64,000 nucleotides of DNA, from assembly GCF_026094475.1 (NCBI RefSeq), contig NZ_JAPELL010000001.1:839171-903170 (forward strand), written 5' to 3'. Below are positions 1-9,700 of this stretch, in pieces. Position 1 is the first letter of the stretch. Each line of letters starts with the position of its first letter. The DNA is from Homoserinimonas sedimenticola (GTDB lineage: Bacteria > Actinomycetota > Actinomycetes > Actinomycetales > Microbacteriaceae). The notes under the pieces are model-generated. The model searched no databases and had not been told where the DNA came from. It saw nothing but the letters and a program-made list of their open reading frames with translations. The position numbers and the translations under genes are program-made.

Positions 1-2164
1 CGCTCTTGCCCGCACCGGTCGTTCCGCCGACTAGGGCGTGCGGACCATGCGTGCGGAGGTCGAGATGGAGAGAGTCGACGTTTGACTGACCGACGACTGC
101 TCGGAGCTTGCCCGCACGGCGTGCCTTCAACGGGGCATCGGGAGTGCGGTCATTGACGGATTCGTTCTGATTCCAGCGGTCGATGACCGCTTCGCTCGAG
201 GTGGCCATATCGTGGCCCAGCAGATCGAGGAATGACACCGACCGGGGAATATCACTTTCGTCTGCGATGAATGCCCCCGCATCCGCGACGGCAGCCAGCC
301 GACGCGCGAACTCCAGAGCACGCGATGTCGAGACGCGACTGATCTCTACATCGTCGATGAGTTGTCCAGTGCGAACGAGACCGACCTTGGCCTTTGGCTC
401 TGCCTCGTGAACCTCCAAGAAGGTCCGGCACGCAGCCGGTAGCGACGTGCGCGTCGTGGCGATCCAGATCGGGAACACTCCTGCAGCGGGAGCTTTTTCA
501 ATGAGTTGAGTGACCCGTGCGCGGTCAATCGGAGCGTCATCTGAGATAACCACGATGACGCAAGGCAGCTCGGGCGGCTGATCGGAGCTGCTGGGCTTCT
601 CGTCGCCGACCTCGGCACCGCGGGCCATCACGGCGTCATCGAGCGCCAGTGCTCCCCTGTTTTGAGTCGCGCGCTCACGGCTCGCGCTCAGTCGAGACTC
701 CACCAACTCCTCAAGGTCAGCCAGCAGCTTCGTTCCGGTTGCAGCGCCATCAGCGAGGTGGACGCCAGGGAGGGGGCTGCCGGTTGCGCCTGTATGGGGC
801 AGCCACTTGATCCACTCAAGGTCCTTCGACCACGACGGGCTCAGGATTGCACTGAAGGCAAGCTCTGCGGGTGAATGCAACGCAGCCAACTGCACGAGCA
901 CGCTGTGGGTCGCCTCGAGGACGGGTACCTCGTCGCCGCTCAAGCCGAGAGCGCCGGCGTCGCGGAGGCTGTCGACGATCGGCACACCTGAAATGTGTTC
1001 GAAGTAGTCAATGGTTGCATCGAGACGCTCGGCGTACTCCGGCAGACCATTGGCATTGTTCTTGCCACGAATCTCATTTCGAGACGGTGCCGTACCGATC
1101 CCAAGCCGTACGTTGAGGAATGACCAGTGCTCTGGCCGACGCGTCCACAGGAGCGGCCCCAAGCAGTCGGCATCATCGAGGAGTTCCTCGGTCGAGGGCG
1201 CCTCGGCGAGACGCACCTGCCGTTCGAGAGTGACCTCCTTCTCCATCAGTTGTCCCAGCTGGGAGAGCTTGCGCGTGAACTTCTCGATGTCCGCCTTGAG
1301 CTTGCGCCTCTCCCTCATGCGCTGCGTGAAGTAGGTACCGGCCATCATGATCGGCGACAGAGCGACGAACACGAGCGAGAGCGGACTCTGCGTAAACGCG
1401 TACAGGATCGGGCCCATCAGCAGAGGAGCGACGAGCGCAAGCCAGGGGAAACCTATGGGCTCAGACTCTCGGGGCACGTCGGGCCCGTCATACTGCTCGC
1501 CCGGGTACCGAGCTTCGATGCGAGGCGAGCGATTGAACGCGATTGGGCCGACCCGCGTTGCCGTTTCGACCGGCGTCGAACGCACAAATAGCTCGATGCG
1601 GAGGACGGTGTCACCCAGGGTGACTGTCTGACCGGAGGTGAGGCTGACTCGAGTGACTTCGCCACCGCCGACCACGATTCCATTGGCAGAGTTGAGGTCG
1701 ATTAGATCGACCGTATCCCCCACTTCCAACCTGGCGTGCCGCTTGGACACGAGCGGGTCGGTGAGCCGGAGGTCACTGTCTTGCTCGCGTCCAATGACCA
1801 TCGACCCCACACGCAGTTCAAAGTCCCTTCCTTGGTCAGGACCAGCGTCAACCCTCATGATGCCGACGGGAGGACTCAGCTCGGTTGTCGATGAGCCTCC
1901 CCGCTGCACGACCTGTACTCGAGCTCCCGATGCGATCACAGCCTCCGCGATGGGCGTATCGGGGTCAAGGATGCGGGACGAGGGCGCTCCGGGAAAAGAG
2001 ACCTGCAGAGTCGAATCCGTCGGTACGTCGACCTGAGCCGGTGAGAGTGGGTCAGCCACGAGGAGTTCAGCAGCGACGTCTCGGACGGTCGCGGCCACAT
2101 CCGTGGTGATGACGACATCGACATCGGCGCCCGTCGGCCGCGCCAGCGTGAGCTTCAGCTTCAT
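1..2164 (-). CDS. FHA-FtsK/SpoIIIE ATPase (EccC/EssC-like), 3' end beyond window
   Basis: Reading from 2164 downwards gives an open frame of about 721 codons that leaves the window at base 1. The N-terminus is a ubiquitin-like stretch (starts MKLKLTLARPTG). An FHA domain follows, with the motifs GREQDSD, SKRHARL and NSANG. A hydrophobic segment (FVFVALSPIMMAG) leads into a charged coiled region. At the window edge the frame reads LVGGTTGAGKS, a Walker A motif. This is the layout of EssC/EccC ATPases, which drive type VII (WXG100) secretion. The ATG overlaps the TGA of the transglutaminase-like gene by four bases (ATGA), so it is translated with the cluster upstream. The FHA domain suggests that it reads phosphothreonines made by the kinase of the same cluster. 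Substrates and further secretion components would lie left of the window. DNA translocation is less likely because of the FHA and ubiquitin-like parts. Confidence 0.85.
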   Translation of the reverse strand, partial: MKLKLTLARPTGADVDVVITTDVAATVRDVAAELLVADPLSPAQVDVPTDSTLQVSFPGAPSSRILDPDTPIAEAVIASGARVQVVQRGGSSTTELSPPVGIMRVDAGPDQGRDFELRVGSMVIGREQDSDLRLTDPLVSKRHARLEVGDTVDLIDLNSANGIVVGGGEVTRVSLTSGQTVTLGDTVLRIELFVRSTPVETATRVGPIAFNRSPRIEARYPGEQYDGPDVPRESEPIGFPWLALVAPLLMGPILYAFTQSPLSLVFVALSPIMMAGTYFTQRMRERRKLKADIEKFTRKLSQLGQLMEKEVTLERQVRLAEAPSTEELLDDADCLGPLLWTRRPEHWSFLNVRLGIGTAPSRNEIRGKNNANGLPEYAERLDATIDYFEHISGVPIVDSLRDAGALGLSGDEVPVLEATHSVLVQLAALHSPAELAFSAILSPSWSKDLEWIKWLPHTGATGSPLPGVHLADGAATGTKLLADLEELVESRLSASRERATQNRGALALDDAVMARGAEVGDEKPSSSDQPPELPCVIVVISDDAPIDRARVTQLIEKAPAAGVFPIWIATTRTSLPAACRTFLEVHEAEPKAKVGLVRTGQLIDDVEISRVSTSRALEFARRLAAVADAGAFIADESDIPRSVSFLDLLGHDMATSSEAVIDRWNQNESVNDRTPDAPLKARRAGKLRAVVGQSNVDSLHLDLRTHGPHALVGGTTGAGKS

Positions 2165-4503
2165 TTCTTCTCTCCCCCGTCAGAGACGCGCCGCGCCCAG
2201 TCCCGCGCAGAACGCACCCGGTAGCGACTGAGCAGGCGGCGCATGCGAGTGACACCCGCGCGGCTCGCGGCGACGGCCGCCGCGGCCTCCGTCCACGTTT
2301 TCTCGGAGCGCTCCGCGCTCACGTCCTGGCCTGAGAACACTGCTTCATCCGCATCGACCGCAAGCGAGCGAAGGCCGAGAGGCTGCTCGGCCGCGACCTG
2401 CGTCTCGAGTGTCTCCGCCACCCGCATGCGCGTGCTCGCGGAGGGGACCGCGTATCCAAGCTCCGAGAAGCGATCGACCATCTCGTCCCAGGCACCCGCA
2501 ACACGGTCGTGTGGTGCCGCGGCCATCCGTCGCCGTCGCATCCGGCGTCGCTTGATGATCGCGACGACGAGCATCGGGCCGAAGATGATCAGCGCGGGAA
2601 TGAGCAGGCTCACGGCCAGGACGTAGACCCACCCCGGCAGCACGAACGGCAGCGCGTCGTCCTCCTCGTCGCTCTCCTCGAGCTCGACGGGCGACAGGAG
2701 GTCTTCCTCCTCGTTGTCGACGCGCGGGGGCTGCCGCACCTGCGGCTGGGGCTCGCTCTGCGGTTTGGGCGTCTGGTCCTGAGGAATGTCTGTCTCATCG
2801 GGGGTCGGGTCGAACGCGACCCAGCCCACATCGTCGAAGGCGACCTCGACCCATGCGGTCACGTCATCACCCGTCACCTCGACGGGGGAACCGGCGACGA
2901 CCTCCGGCGCGAAGCCCATCACGACGCGCGCGGGAAAGCCGAAACTTCGCGCCATGAGCGCAAACGCCGAGGCGTACTGCTCCTCGTCGCCCACCATCTG
3001 GTTGCGCTCCAGAAGCTCTGTGATGCGGTCAGCACCGTGCCCCGCTCGCGACGGCACCGTGTCGTTCGCCCGACCGTGACTCAAGAAGCCGGTGCTGGCG
3101 AGGGCGATGCGAATCGCCTCCAGCTGCTCCGCGGGGGTCGAGGCGGATGCCGCGAACTCCTGCGCCTTCGCGGTGACAACATCGGGCACTGATTCGACGG
3201 GCGGCAACTCGAGCGACGCCGTGCCGACGTCGCGCAGGTCCTCGATGGAGATCGGCTGTTGCACTGTCGCATCCACACGGTAGCTGTCGCCCTCGTCGAG
3301 GCCGGAGGTGATGACCGCCGTGCCGGTTGCCGCGTTGTAGCGCACGTCATCCGTCGACTCTGCGGCCTCGCCCGAGAGGAACTCGAGGTCATCCGCGTAA
3401 CCGATCGTGGGGATCCAGACATCCTCGTAGCCGACCATCGTGAAGACGACATCCTCACGCTTCTCGGGCGTGACGAAATCCTGCTCGGGCAGTGATCGCC
3501 CCACGAGTGCGAAGGAACCCGAGCCGTTGGTACTGGTCTGCGGCCCCGTGACGTTCCACAGTTTTCCCGAGAAGGAATCCAGGGCGGCGAGACGGATGAC
3601 GTCGCCCTCCTCGAGGCCGCTCACCGTGAACATGACGTCATCGGTGACCTGCTTCGTGTAGTGCCGGTAGCCCGAGAGCGGACTCGGATACTCGAGAGGG
3701 TCGAAGGGGGGCTCGATCTCGTCACGCAACACAAAACGCTCGTCCTTGGGAGGAGCGAGCCAGAAGCCCGCACCACCGCCGACAAGCACCGATGCCGCCA
3801 CGATGACCGCGGTGCCCGCGAGCTTTCGGTTGCGCAGCCGCGCCGAGCCTTCCGCAGCGACGCTTTCTCCCCCCTGACGTCGCCACCCGAGCCAGATGAG
3901 GGCGAGCGACGCAAAGACGACACCACGGACCCCGGCCTGGAACGGCTCATCCGTGCCGATCAGGATGCCCGCAAGGTACAGGGCGAGCGGGCCGAGCAGG
4001 GCGACACCGAAGCGCCACGCTGTGCGAGGGCGGCTCGACAGCCAGCGGCAGGCGAGACTCACCGAGACGATGGAGGTCAGCCACGTCGCGATGTACGGCA
4101 CAACGGCGATGTACTGGGGAGCGCCGACGGGCGTGCCCAGGGTGACGATGTCGCGCCATCCGAAGACGGAGCCGACCGCAATGCTGGCGAGCGATTGCAA
4201 CGAGGGGAGCACACCGAAGAGGGCCTGCTGCGGCACCGCCAGCGCACTACCGAGCACGAAGTATGCCGCGAGGGCGACCACAACGGTCGGAATGAGGCTC
4301 AGTCGAAACAGCGACGTGAGGATCGCCGTGGCGGTGCCGACCACGAGGCCGCCGATCGCGGGGATCACGAAGTTGTAGGGGCCGAAGGACGGTTCAAAGC
4401 CGAGGATGCCCACCGCCGCGAGCACAGTGAGTACTGTCACGTCCGCCCAGGTGCGACCCGTCAGCATCCGCCGGGCACCGGTCTGGGATGTCTGTTCGCT
4501 CAC
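2161..4503 (-). CDS. Transglutaminase-like membrane protein (TgpA/DUF3488 type)
   Basis: The 780-aa protein starts at GTG, overlapping the DUF58 stop as GTGA. Residues about 20-250 hold some seven hydrophobic segments. A periplasmic or extracytoplasmic part follows, with a transglutaminase-like core near 440-570. One more membrane helix lies near 630-660 and a basic cytoplasmic tail follows. The core keeps the fold signatures FPARVVMGF (523-531), WVEV (551-554) and FDPTPDE (564-570). The position normally held by the catalytic Cys reads GDEEQY (E507), and the usual HAW reads TAW (T549), so the enzyme is probably inactive. In this family the gene typically follows MoxR and DUF58 genes, as here. 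The role is inferred to be structural or binding, in assembly of the surface protein encoded upstream. Confidence 0.85.
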   Translation of the reverse strand: MSEQTSQTGARRMLTGRTWADVTVLTVLAAVGILGFEPSFGPYNFVIPAIGGLVVGTATAILTSLFRLSLIPTVVVALAAYFVLGSALAVPQQALFGVLPSLQSLASIAVGSVFGWRDIVTLGTPVGAPQYIAVVPYIATWLTSIVSVSLACRWLSSRPRTAWRFGVALLGPLALYLAGILIGTDEPFQAGVRGVVFASLALIWLGWRRQGGESVAAEGSARLRNRKLAGTAVIVAASVLVGGGAGFWLAPPKDERFVLRDEIEPPFDPLEYPSPLSGYRHYTKQVTDDVMFTVSGLEEGDVIRLAALDSFSGKLWNVTGPQTSTNGSGSFALVGRSLPEQDFVTPEKREDVVFTMVGYEDVWIPTIGYADDLEFLSGEAAESTDDVRYNAATGTAVITSGLDEGDSYRVDATVQQPISIEDLRDVGTASLELPPVESVPDVVTAKAQEFAASASTPAEQLEAIRIALASTGFLSHGRANDTVPSRAGHGADRITELLERNQMVGDEEQYASAFALMARSFGFPARVVMGFAPEVVAGSPVEVTGDDVTAWVEVAFDDVGWVAFDPTPDETDIPQDQTPKPQSEPQPQVRQPPRVDNEEEDLLSPVELEESDEEDDALPFVLPGWVYVLAVSLLIPALIIFGPMLVVAIIKRRRMRRRRMAAAPHDRVAGAWDEMVDRFSELGYAVPSASTRMRVAETLETQVAAEQPLGLRSLAVDADEAVFSGQDVSAERSEKTWTEAAAAVAASRAGVTRMRRLLSRYRVRSARDWARRVSDGGEKK

Positions 4504-5747
4504 GCCGCCAGCCCCCTGATCACCTTCGGAAGATCCTCCAGCGCGCCGATCGTGATGAGGGTGAGGCCGGCGACAGCCGAGAACTTCGGCTCAGCCCCCG
4601 CCTGGATGCGGAACGCGACCTGGCTCGTGTCGGCGCCGAAGAGCGACTGGATGCTGCGGAAGTCGGCCGTTGTCATCTGCGAGCCCGCGATCGTCATGAC
4701 AACGCTCGGCGCCGGCAGTCGCCGCGTCATTTGGCGCGCGAACGCCCGCATGCTGCTGTACGCAGACCCGACCGGCTCGAGCCGGCTTGACGAGTCGAGC
4801 ATGCTCGTGACCGTCGCGGTGCGCCACATACCGCTCTCGCTCACCACGTTCATCTGGGTGCCGTCGAGGATGACCTGCGAGGCGATCGAGGCGGTCACCG
4901 AGATCGCCAGCTCGAACTCCTCCTCGGATGCGTAGAGGTCATTGCGCGTCGCGTGGATCATCGTCAACTGCGAGCGCCGCGTCTCCTCGAACTGGCGCAC
5001 CATCAGCTGCCCGATCCGCGCGGAGGTGCGCCAGTGCACGTAGCGGCGGTCGTCTCCGGGGACATAGGGGCGCAGGGCGTGGAAGGCGATGTCGTTGTTC
5101 GTGATCTTCTTCGACACCTGACCCTCCAGGTCGCGCACGAGCCCGGCGGCGCTCGGCACGAGGCGCACCGTCTTGGGATGCACGAAGAGGTCGACGGCAT
5201 CTGCCCATTTGAGTGCGCGCCGCATGAGGCCTAGCTGATCGCCCTTGACCGATTCGGCAGGGCCGGCGACGATGACGGCCCGCTTGTGGGTCGGCACGGC
5301 GAAGAGTTCCTCGTGCTCCTCCTTCGGCTTCATGGCGGGGAGCTGGAACTCCGCCACCCCGCGGCCGACGGGAAGCTCCATGCGTGTGGGCGGCAGGTTG
5401 CGTGCGCCGGTGTTGGTCACGAGCATCCGCCCCATCGCCCGATCTCCCACGACCACACGTCGCGGATTGAGCTCGATGAGCACGCCATACGACGCCCGCC
5501 CGAAGACGAACAGCATGCTGATCAGCGCGGCCGCAAGCAACACCGTGCCGAGGTAGGTGAACTCCTGCCAGCCGTAGATGGCGCTCAGCACAAGAGCGAT
5601 TCCTCCCAGTATCAGCACGAGCCAGCCTGCGGGCGTGACAATGCGCAGGAGCGGCGCAAGTGCGCGCCACACCGCCCCGACGACGGGCATGCTGATGTTG
5701 CCGACGGCCGTGAAGAACCGACGGATGCTGTGGAGGAACCGCTGCAC
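4500..5747 (-). CDS. DUF58 domain-containing protein
   Basis: A 415-aa protein with two adjacent hydrophobic segments near residues 35-80, followed by a soluble part. It carries the DUF58 signature YVPGDDRRYVHWRTSAR (about 228-244), then a von Willebrand A-like tail. DUF58 proteins are regular partners of MoxR ATPases, probably as the anchored substrate or adaptor of the AAA ring. The GTG start lies five bases after the moxR stop, and the 3' end overlaps the transglutaminase-like gene, so the three are co-translated. The biochemical function of the family is not settled. Confidence 0.88.
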   Translation of the reverse strand: MQRFLHSIRRFFTAVGNISMPVVGAVWRALAPLLRIVTPAGWLVLILGGIALVLSAIYGWQEFTYLGTVLLAAALISMLFVFGRASYGVLIELNPRRVVVGDRAMGRMLVTNTGARNLPPTRMELPVGRGVAEFQLPAMKPKEEHEELFAVPTHKRAVIVAGPAESVKGDQLGLMRRALKWADAVDLFVHPKTVRLVPSAAGLVRDLEGQVSKKITNNDIAFHALRPYVPGDDRRYVHWRTSARIGQLMVRQFEETRRSQLTMIHATRNDLYASEEEFELAISVTASIASQVILDGTQMNVVSESGMWRTATVTSMLDSSSRLEPVGSAYSSMRAFARQMTRRLPAPSVVMTIAGSQMTTADFRSIQSLFGADTSQVAFRIQAGAEPKFSAVAGLTLITIGALEDLPKVIRGLAA

Positions 5748-5752
5748 AGTCG

Positions 5753-6721
5753 TTACGCGGCGCGGTACGTGGGCGGCTCGATGCCGACCAGGATGCGGCT
5801 GATGACGTCTTCGGCCTTCACGCCGGCGAACTCCGACTCTGGGTCGAGGATGATGCGGTGGGCGAGCACGGGCACGGCGAGATCCCGTACGTCGTCGGGG
5901 GTCGCATAGGTGCGGCCCTGGCTGACCGCCCAGGTGCGAATGGCGCGGGCCAGCGCCATGGCTCCTCGCATACTCACGCCAAGCACCACGTCGCGATCCT
6001 TGCGGGTTGCGTCGACAATGTCGCTCAAATAGGTCATGACCGACTCATCGACGAACACCTCGTTGGCGAGCGCCGCCATCGCGACGATCGACTCCGGCTT
6101 GATGATGGGCGACACGAGGGATGCGCGGGCGCGCGTTGCGGAATCCATCAGCAGCTCGACTGACGTGGCCCGGTCGGGGTAGCCGAGGGTCGTCTTGATG
6201 AGGAAGCGGTCGAGCTGCGCCTCGGGAAGCTTGTAGGTGCCCGCCTGCTCGACGGGGTTCTGCGTTGCGATGACAAGGAACGGCGCGCCGACCGGGTGCC
6301 CCTCACCGTCGATCGTGACGACACCCTCCTCCATGACCTCGAGCAGGGCGCTCTGGGTTTTGGGGCTCGCGCGGTTGATCTCATCGGCAAGCACGATCGA
6401 CGCGAAGATCGGTCCCTTGTGGAATTCGAAGCGCCCCTTCGACTGGTCGAAGATCTGCACACCACTGACATCGGACGGCAGCAGGTCGGGCGTGAACTGG
6501 ATGCGCGAGGTCGTGCCGTCCAGCGTGTTGGCGAGAGCCTTCGCCAGCACCGTCTTGCCGGTGCCCGGGTAGTCCTCCAGCAGGACATGGCCGTCGCTCA
6601 CGAGCGCCGTGAGCACGAGACGGATGACGTTCTCCTTGCCCTTGATCGCCTTCTCGACGTTCGCGATCAACTTCTGGAAGGCATCCGCGAACCACGTCGC
6701 CTGCTCCTGGGTTACTGGCAT
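5753..6721 (-). CDS. MoxR family AAA+ ATPase
   Basis: A 322-aa protein of the usual MoxR length. Walker A is PGTGKT (52-57), Walker B is IVLADEIN (109-116) and sensor 1 is ATQNP (152-156). LDRF (170-173) and the C-terminal AAA lid follow. I chose the ATG at 6721 (MPVTQEQATW). The open frame continues upstream, but that would run into the end of the preceding gene, and the ATG has a purine-rich stretch (GACAGAGA) before it. MoxR ATPases act as chaperones that mature or activate partner complexes. Here the partners are probably the DUF58 and transglutaminase-like proteins that follow directly, and perhaps the giant surface protein before it. Confidence 0.93.
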   Translation of the reverse strand: MPVTQEQATWFADAFQKLIANVEKAIKGKENVIRLVLTALVSDGHVLLEDYPGTGKTVLAKALANTLDGTTSRIQFTPDLLPSDVSGVQIFDQSKGRFEFHKGPIFASIVLADEINRASPKTQSALLEVMEEGVVTIDGEGHPVGAPFLVIATQNPVEQAGTYKLPEAQLDRFLIKTTLGYPDRATSVELLMDSATRARASLVSPIIKPESIVAMAALANEVFVDESVMTYLSDIVDATRKDRDVVLGVSMRGAMALARAIRTWAVSQGRTYATPDDVRDLAVPVLAHRIILDPESEFAGVKAEDVISRILVGIEPPTYRAA

Positions 6722-6753
6722 TCTCTGTCGCTCTTTCTCGTCACGATGGTGGA

Positions 6754-9700
6754 TCAGCAGGGGGTTGTATTGCCCCAGCGCGTGAGGGCGGTTTCGTAGA
6801 TCACCTGGTTGGCAGCGTTCTCGAAGCGGACGCGCAGCATCTCGTTCGGATACGTGCCACGAGTGTGGTCGCTCCACGACAGTGTGTCGTGTGTGCCGCT
6901 CGCGGGGAGGTAGGTGAGCCCGGGTCGGGTGAAGCTACCGTCGCTCCACACGGTGTAGACCTTGTAGTTTCCCGGCGCGATGTTGCTGAAGCGGACGCCG
7001 TGGTAATAGCGGGTCTCGCCTTGGTGGGATCCACGGCACATCTCCACGACCGTGGGCGGTGGGGGCGGCGCGTCGATACGGCCAGAGACGGGGCCCGACG
7101 CGGCACCGGCGCCCGCGCGGTTCACGGCTCGCACCCAGAGCGAGTGGTCGCCCTGCGGAAGATTGCTGCGGGTATGACTCGTGCCCGTGACGGTCGACCA
7201 GTTGCTGCCGTTCGTGCTGACCTGGTACTGCAGGTTGGCGCTGGACGGTGCACTGATGGCGTCCCAGTTCCACCGGATCGCACCATTGGCCGTCGAGTCA
7301 GTGACCGTTGCACGGAAGTTCGAGGGTGCGGGCGGAGGGGGAAGCTGAGTGACGGTGCCCGACGCCGTTGCCGGGGCGCTCTCCTTGCCGCCCGAGTTGA
7401 TCGCCGTCACCGACAGCGTGTAGGTACCCTCGCTCAGCCCCGAGACACTGCCGGAGCGGGCCGGTCCCGAGCCCGAACCAACCTCGGATGCTCCCCGACG
7501 CACAGACCAGCGATAGGTCACCTCACCTCCATTGGGGTTCGATGCTCCCCACGAGACGTCAATACGACCGTTCGGCGCCTGAAGCGTCTCTGTGACCTCC
7601 AAATTGCTCGGGACCGTGGGCGTGCCGTAGGGGATGACGGCGTTGCTCGGCGGCGACCATGCCCCGAACCCATGCTCGTTCTCGGCGCGCACCGAAAAGG
7701 TGTAGCTCGTGCCGTTGGTGAGTCCGGTGATGGTACAGGAGGGCGGGGCGCAGTCCGTAGGCATCGCGGCGCCCGTATTGTCGCGCACCTCGTAGCCCGT
7801 GATCTCCTTGCCGTTCGACGCGGGCGCTTGGAACCCGATCACGACCGTGCCCTCGTCTCCCTGGTCGGGAACAGTGGGCTTCTGCACCTGATCTGGCACG
7901 TCGCTCACGGTCAGGGTGATGGTGCCGTTCACCTGACGATCCTCGTCCTCCGTCGCATCCTCGACCGTGTAGATAACTTCGACCACGCCGCTCTTCAGCG
8001 AGGGAGACGGGGTGATCTTGACGCTGCTGTCGGTGTGCGAGACCGTCGCGGGCTCGCCCGAGTTCGATACCCGGGCATCCACGATTCGGAGCGGCTCCCC
8101 CGTCGTCTGGTAGGGGTTCGAGTCGTTCGCGAGCGGCTGTGACGTGATGGAACCGCCGCCGTCCCCGCCACCGCGCTGCATCTCCAGCGTGTCTTCCACG
8201 GCGACCGGTAGCGGACGGGTTGAGCCCACCACGGTGACGTTGATCGTGCCCGGCACCTCAAACTGGTCCCACCGCAACGTCACCCCGAGTGTCAGTGTCG
8301 TGCCCTTTGGCGTGTTGCGGGGAACCGTCATCGTCAGTTCGCTGCCCGACAGCGACGCCTCGAGACCGGATGACTGCCCCGTGATGTTGGAGTACGTCAC
8401 CTCCTGCAGGATCTGGGGGTTCGGATGCCCCGTGGACGCACGCAGGTCGACAACCGTCTCTTCACCCACCTCGATCTGCGTGTTCGGGGTCGTGAACTCG
8501 GGCGGTGTATCTCGGAACTCCGGGTCGCCCACCACGATTGGGAGGGTCAGATTTGCCCGGTTGCCCTTGGGGTCGTTCTCCGAAGCGCCATCCGTGACGG
8601 TGAAGTTGATCGCCGCGGGACCACGGTAATCCGTGGGCGGGGTGAACTGGAGGGTGTCCTTGTCGACATAGCTGGACTCGCCATTGGACTGGATCGCGGT
8701 GACCGAGGACTCATCGAAGATCCAGGCCTCACGGCCCGACGGCACGGTCACGATGTCGGAGAGGTTCCACTCCCCCGATTCGTTCATCGACACATACTGG
8801 GTCGGAAGGGCGGGGTTGATGTAGGGCGGGTCATCGAAGCCCTCATCGACCGCCGCCGGCACCAGGATGAACGCCATGGCGCTGAGCTCATCCGCCTCGT
8901 TCGTCACCCGGTAGGCGATCGCCTGCCGCTTCTCCCCCGGGGTCACCTCGATCTGCCCGCCCTGCTCGAGCAGCTCCGCCGAGCCCGCGTTCGGCCCCTC
9001 GACCGAGACGACCAAATCGGAGTTCGGGCCCGCCGGGTTGAAGGCATAACCATCGAGGACGTCAACGGTCACGGTCTCCTCGCCCGCGATGTCCTTCGTG
9101 AGAATCGGAACATCCAACGCTGTCGGCGGCAGGAGTGGCGCGTCCTCGGTGACGGTCACAAGCACGTAGCTCATGACCGAACCGCCCCGGTCGTTGCTCA
9201 GTTCGTAGCGGATTGAGAACGACTGCTCCTCGTTCGGAGCCTCGAGCACCAGGAAGCGCCGGTCGATGACCTCAGCCGAGATCCCCTCCGGTACATCCGT
9301 CAACTCCTCCGAGGCCTTGATGGGGGCGCCCTGCGGATCCGAATCGTTGGCCAGCAGGTCGACCTGCGCGAGTCGCCCCGGCCTGATCGACACACTGTCG
9401 GGCACCGCTGTGGGCTCCTGAAGCTCATCGGGCTCGGGGATGACCGCGATCTTGATCTCCCCGACGCCCGTGGCACCGAAGGCGTCGTAGACCTCGTAGG
9501 TGAACACATCCGTGCCCGCCGCTACAGAGGATGCCTCGTAATAGAAGTAGTCCGGCCCTGTCTCGCCCACCGTGCCCAACTGTGGGTTCGTAGGGAAGTT
9601 GAGCAGCTGCGCCGAGTCGCCGTCAGGGTCGATCCCGCTCAGGGGCACATCGATGCGGATCGCGTTGCCCGCCAGCACGCGGGCGACGAGCGGCTGCGGC

